The notes under the pieces: generated by a model
Told to the model about the DNA's origin: nothing
Databases searched by the model: none
The model's input: only the letters and a program-made list of their open reading frames with translations
Position numbers and translations under genes: made by a program
Assembly: GCA_947630525.1 (NCBI GenBank)
Contig: CANRHW010000050.1
Coordinates: forward strand, 1 to 9,499
Direction: 5' to 3'
DNA length: 9,499 bases
Origin: an uncultured Clostridia bacterium
Lineage (GTDB): Bacteria > Bacillota > Clostridia > UMGS1883
In this document: in pieces, positions 6,016-9,499 of the stretch
Numbering within the stretch: the stretch's first letter is position 1
Layout of the letters: each line of letters starts with the position of its first letter

Positions 6016-7779
6016 ATGAAAACCCTGAAATGGCTGTTTTCCGTTTATATCCGGCCCTATGCCGGCAGAATGGTCTTCGCCCTGTGCCTGACCATGATAA
6101 ACACGGTTCTCAGCAATATCCGCCCCTATCTTTCGGGCCGGATCATTGACGACGTGTTTTACAACGGCCTGCAAAACCGGCTCGTCATTCTTGTGGTTCT
6201 GATGTTTTTGTCCATAGTTTTAAAGGACATATTCCGCATCATCGACCACTACATTCTTGAAGGCACCAGCCAGCGGGTGGTATACAACATCCGCGTGGCC
6301 CTGTACAGGTCTCTCCACAAGCTGGATTTTGACTTTTTCGACCACAACCGCACCGGCGACATAATGAACCGCCTGAGCGGCGATATCGACAGCGTCCGCC
6401 ACTTTGTGGCCTGGGTGCTGAACGGAATACTTGAAAACGTGTGCCTGTTCATATCGGCCCTGTTCATACTGGGCTTTATCAACTGGCGGCTGACCCTCTG
6501 CCTGCTGGCCGTAACGCCCATTATAGCCTTTTTTGCCACCGCCATGGGCAAAAGAGTTGGCCCGGCCTTCCGCAACGCCCGCCAAAAGCTGAGCGGCCTC
6601 AACACCGTGGTGCAGGAAAATATCTCCGGCAACCGCGTGGTACGGGCCTTTGCCCGGGAGGACTACGAGCTGGAAAAATTCGATAAGGCAAACCTGGAAT
6701 ACCGGGACGCCAATATCGCCTCCAACCGCATCGGCCAGCGGTATATACCCATTCTTGACACCCTTGCCAATTCGCTGAACGTGGTAGTTTTGGTTGTGGG
6801 CGGCATAATGGTCATACGCGGCCATATGAGCCCCGGCGAGTTCGTCACTTTCAACTCCATGAGCTGGGCCCTCAACACCCCCATGCGCAACGTGGGCTGG
6901 CTCATAAACGACAGTCTCAACGCCATTGCCAGCGGCGAAAAAATAATGGAATTTACCCTCGAACGCCCCCGCATCCACACCGAAAAAGACCACGTGGAAA
7001 AGGAGAGCTTCGACGGCAGGGTGGAATTTAAAGACGTGAGCTTTTCTTACGGCGAGGAGCAGGTTCTCAGCCACGTGAGCTTTACCGCCGTACCCGGCCA
7101 GACCGTGGCCATAATCGGCGAGACCGGCAGCGGCAAATCCACGCTGACTAACCTCATTTGCCGGTTCTACGACGCCACCTCGGGGCAGGTGCTGGTTGAC
7201 GGTATCGACGTGCGCCAGCTCAACCTACGCAAGCTCCGCCAGAGCATTTCCATCGCCATGCAGGACATCTTCCTGTTCTCCGACACAATTGAGGGCAACA
7301 TCGCCTACGGCGCCCCCGACGCTCCTATGGAACAGGTAGTCGAAGCGGCGAAAATGGCCGATGCCGACGGTTTTATCCGCGCCATGCCCGAGGGCTACGA
7401 CACCATAATCGGCGAACGCGGCGTGGGTCTCAGCGGCGGCCAGAAGCAGCGCATCGCCCTGGCCCGGGCCATACTTAAAAACCCCTCCATACTCATTCTC
7501 GACGACACCACCAGCAGCGTTGACATGGAGACGGAGCATTACATACAGCAGACCCTCAAAAAATTCTCGGCCGGGCGCACCACCTTTATTATCGCCCACA
7601 GGATAAGCGCCGTAAAGGACGCCGACCAGATACTTGTCATGGAAAAGGGCCGCATTGCCGAGCGCGGCACTCACGAGGAGCTGCTTGCCCTTGGCGGAAG
7701 GTACAAAGAGGTCTACGACACCCAGTACGGCAACTTTGACGCCGCCATAGCGGAGGCCGTGAAAGGGGGCGTTTGCTGA
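6016..7779 (+). CDS. ABC exporter half-transporter, degenerate-site subunit (BmrC/YheI-like)
   Basis: A 587-residue type IV (B-family) ABC half-transporter: about six membrane helices (roughly 16-38, 54-76, 130-150, 155-175, 248-267, 280-300) followed by a nucleotide-binding domain. The domain shows an A-loop Tyr345, Walker A GETGSGKST (368-376), Q-loop Gln416, canonical signature LSGGQ (472-476), Walker B ILILDD (492-497) and H-loop His528. The residue after the Walker B Asp, normally the catalytic Glu, is Asp497. This is the hallmark of the degenerate-site partner in heterodimeric exporters such as BmrC of BmrCD and TM287 of TM287/288. Its intact signature motif completes the active site formed with the next gene's product. 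Likely role: ATP-driven export of drugs, lipids or other hydrophobic compounds across the cell membrane; the substrate cannot be read from sequence. Its TGA overlaps the next ATG by one base. Confidence 0.92.
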   Translation: MKTLKWLFSVYIRPYAGRMVFALCLTMINTVLSNIRPYLSGRIIDDVFYNGLQNRLVILVVLMFLSIVLKDIFRIIDHYILEGTSQRVVYNIRVALYRSLHKLDFDFFDHNRTGDIMNRLSGDIDSVRHFVAWVLNGILENVCLFISALFILGFINWRLTLCLLAVTPIIAFFATAMGKRVGPAFRNARQKLSGLNTVVQENISGNRVVRAFAREDYELEKFDKANLEYRDANIASNRIGQRYIPILDTLANSLNVVVLVVGGIMVIRGHMSPGEFVTFNSMSWALNTPMRNVGWLINDSLNAIASGEKIMEFTLERPRIHTEKDHVEKESFDGRVEFKDVSFSYGEEQVLSHVSFTAVPGQTVAIIGETGSGKSTLTNLICRFYDATSGQVLVDGIDVRQLNLRKLRQSISIAMQDIFLFSDTIEGNIAYGAPDAPMEQVVEAAKMADADGFIRAMPEGYDTIIGERGVGLSGGQKQRIALARAILKNPSILILDDTTSSVDMETEHYIQQTLKKFSAGRTTFIIAHRISAVKDADQILVMEKGRIAERGTHEELLALGGRYKEVYDTQYGNFDAAIAEAVKGGVC

Positions 7780-9499
7780 TGGCAAGGAATAAATTCGATG
7801 TCGATGAAAAGCTCGAAAGCAGCTTCAGCTTCGACCACATAAAGCGGCTTGCCCGCTACCTTATCCCCTTTAAATGGCTGATGTTCGCCACTATCGGCCT
7901 GATGCTGCTGACCAGCGTACTCAATATGCTGGCCCCCATGATAACCCGCGAGGCTATCGACAACCGGCTGCCCGCCGGCGACATAAAGGGCATACTTGTT
8001 TTGGGCGGCGTTTTGGTAGCCATATACCTTATCAACGCCGTCATCGTCAAATTCCGCATGGTGACCCTCGTCAAGGTGGGCCAAAGCCTGGTGGCAAATC
8101 TGCGGCGTGACATTTTCAGCCATTTGCAGATACTGCCCTTTGACTTTTACGACAGCCGCCCCCACGGCAAGATACTCGTCCGCGTGATAAATTATGTAAA
8201 CTCCATAAATAACCTGCTCACCGGCGGACTTATAAACCTTATAACCGACCTGTTCACCGTGGTCATAATCCTTGTGCTCATGTTCACCCTCAGCTTCAAG
8301 CTGAGCCTTATAACCCTTTGCGGCGTGTTCGTGTTCGGCGGCATAATCTTCGCCATGAAGAACAAGCAGCGCCGGGTGTGGCAGGACTACAGCGCCAAAC
8401 AGAGCAACCTCAACGCCTATATTCACGAAAGCATCTGCGGCATAAAGGTGACCCAGTCCTTTAGCCGCGAAAAGGAAAATCAGCGCATTTTTGAGACCCA
8501 GTGCGAAAACGTCCGCACCAGCTTTATGCGGGCAAAGATAATCGACATCTGCAACTGGCCCATGGTCGAGACCATCTCCACCATCACCACCTGTATCGTC
8601 TTTCTTGTGGGCGGGGCCGACCTGCTCGGCGGCGGCTCCATAACCACCGGCACCCTTGTGGCTTTTGTGGGCTATGTCAATATGTTCTGGACACCCGTGC
8701 TCTCCCTTTGCAATTACTACAATCAGCTCATAAACACCGCCGCCTATCTGGAACGCATTTTCGAGGTAATGGACACCCCCGCCACGGTGGAGGACCTGCC
8801 CGGCGCGGTGGAGATGCCGCCCATCAAAGGCGACGTGGACTTCCAAAACGTCACCTTTGCCTATGAGGAGGGCGCAAACGTCCTCAACGGCCTCAGCTTT
8901 TCCGTCGACCGCGGCAAAACCATCGCCGTGGTCGGGCCCACAGGCGCCGGAAAGACCACTATAATCAACCTGCTCAGCCGGTTTTATGACATTCAGGGGG
9001 GCAAAATACTCATCGACGGCGAGGATATCACCCGTTATACCCTCCATTCCCTGCGATCACAGGTTGGCGTAATGCTTCAGGACACCTTTATTTTCAGCGG
9101 AACGGTCATGGATAACATTCGCTATGGCCGGCTGGACGCCACCGACGAGGAGGTCATAGCCGCGGCCAAGACCGTCTGTGCCCATGACTTTATCGAAACT
9201 CTGGAAAACGGCTATTACACCGAGGTGAACGAGCGCGGCTCCCGCCTGAGCGTGGGTCAGCGCCAGCTTATATCCTTTGCCCGGGCCCTTTTGGCCGACC
9301 CGCGCATACTCATACTCGACGAGGCCACGGCCTCTATCGACACCCGCACCGAGCAGGCCCTGCAAACCGGCCTGGCCCGGCTGCTAAAGGGCCGCACCAG
9401 CTTTGTCATCGCCCACCGGCTGTCTACCATCAGGGGCGCGGACAATATCATGTTCATCGACGGCGGACAAATTGTGGAAAGCGGCACCCATGAACAGCT
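7779..9499 (+). CDS. ABC exporter half-transporter, catalytic subunit (BmrD/YheH-like), 3' end outside the window
   Basis: The frame is open from ATG 7779 to the right edge (573 codons visible), so it is partial. The start shares the A of the previous gene's TGA, and a purine-rich AAAGGGGG (7762-7769) precedes it, so translation is coupled. The product begins MARNKFDVDEKLESSF, a cytoplasmic lead-in that I recall from clostridial YheH-like proteins, and has about six membrane helices in residues 30-325. The nucleotide-binding domain has an A-loop Tyr362, Walker A GPTGAGKTT (386-394), Q-loop Gln434, signature LSVGQ (490-494, Val for the first Gly), Walker B ILILDE (510-515) with catalytic Glu515, and H-loop His546. 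The intact Glu with an altered signature is the exact complement of the upstream subunit, so the two should form one heterodimer. Little is missing: after GTHEQ, family members normally have only a few dozen more residues. Confidence 0.92.
   Translation, partial: MARNKFDVDEKLESSFSFDHIKRLARYLIPFKWLMFATIGLMLLTSVLNMLAPMITREAIDNRLPAGDIKGILVLGGVLVAIYLINAVIVKFRMVTLVKVGQSLVANLRRDIFSHLQILPFDFYDSRPHGKILVRVINYVNSINNLLTGGLINLITDLFTVVIILVLMFTLSFKLSLITLCGVFVFGGIIFAMKNKQRRVWQDYSAKQSNLNAYIHESICGIKVTQSFSREKENQRIFETQCENVRTSFMRAKIIDICNWPMVETISTITTCIVFLVGGADLLGGGSITTGTLVAFVGYVNMFWTPVLSLCNYYNQLINTAAYLERIFEVMDTPATVEDLPGAVEMPPIKGDVDFQNVTFAYEEGANVLNGLSFSVDRGKTIAVVGPTGAGKTTIINLLSRFYDIQGGKILIDGEDITRYTLHSLRSQVGVMLQDTFIFSGTVMDNIRYGRLDATDEEVIAAAKTVCAHDFIETLENGYYTEVNERGSRLSVGQRQLISFARALLADPRILILDEATASIDTRTEQALQTGLARLLKGRTSFVIAHRLSTIRGADNIMFIDGGQIVESGTHEQ

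Noticed and set aside
7713..9047. 444-residue minus-strand open frame opposite the second exporter gene
   Set aside because: It lies on the same triplets as the ABC gene, whose Walker, signature and H-loop motifs leave no doubt. The antisense product is His/Gly/Ala-rich with no recognisable domain.

Overview
The window looks like a chromosomal segment of a Clostridia-type Bacillota, probably an anaerobic gut or environmental lineage. The basis is GC-rich genes set in AT-rich spacers, consensus housekeeping promoters (one is TTGACA-17-TATAAT), strong AGGAGG-type ribosome binding sites, a compact GyrA/ParC paralogue of the kind common in Clostridia, and a BmrCD/YheIH-like heterodimeric ABC exporter. 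Isoleucine is often encoded by ATA despite the GC-rich third positions. No genus can be named from the sequence.

Layout: (1) 1-234, minus strand: a strong promoter (205-234) fires leftward into about 175 nt that fold, on paper, into a nested structured RNA (24-198). It is either a stand-alone RNA or the leader of a gene beyond the left edge. (2) 385-3396, minus strand: a two-gene operon. The promoter-proximal gene encodes an unrecognised membrane-anchored, probably extracytoplasmic protein. The second encodes a GH127/GH146-family beta-L-arabinofuranosidase-like enzyme with its catalytic cysteine and zinc ligands. (3) 3403-3535: a compact divergent promoter region. (4) 3536-5710, plus strand: a 724-residue type IIA topoisomerase A subunit with the catalytic Arg-Tyr pair, no recognisable GyrA box, and Ala and Glu at the two classical quinolone-contact positions. 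(5) 5711-6015: a spacer with an 11-bp tandem repeat and a 138-bp MITE-like palindromic element (5800-5937). (6) 6016 to the right edge, plus strand: two translationally coupled ABC half-transporters. The first has a degenerate catalytic residue and a good signature motif; the second has the reverse. The second gene runs off the window.

The exporter genes clearly work together: their motif asymmetry predicts one heterodimer with one active and one degenerate ATP site. The GH127-like enzyme and the membrane protein are probably co-transcribed, but no shared function is evident. The topoisomerase has no B-subunit gene beside it on either side. No CRISPR array, tRNA, rRNA, transposase or convincing intrinsic terminator was found. 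The most unusual items are the structured RNA at the left edge and the palindromic element whose two ends differ by compensatory changes.
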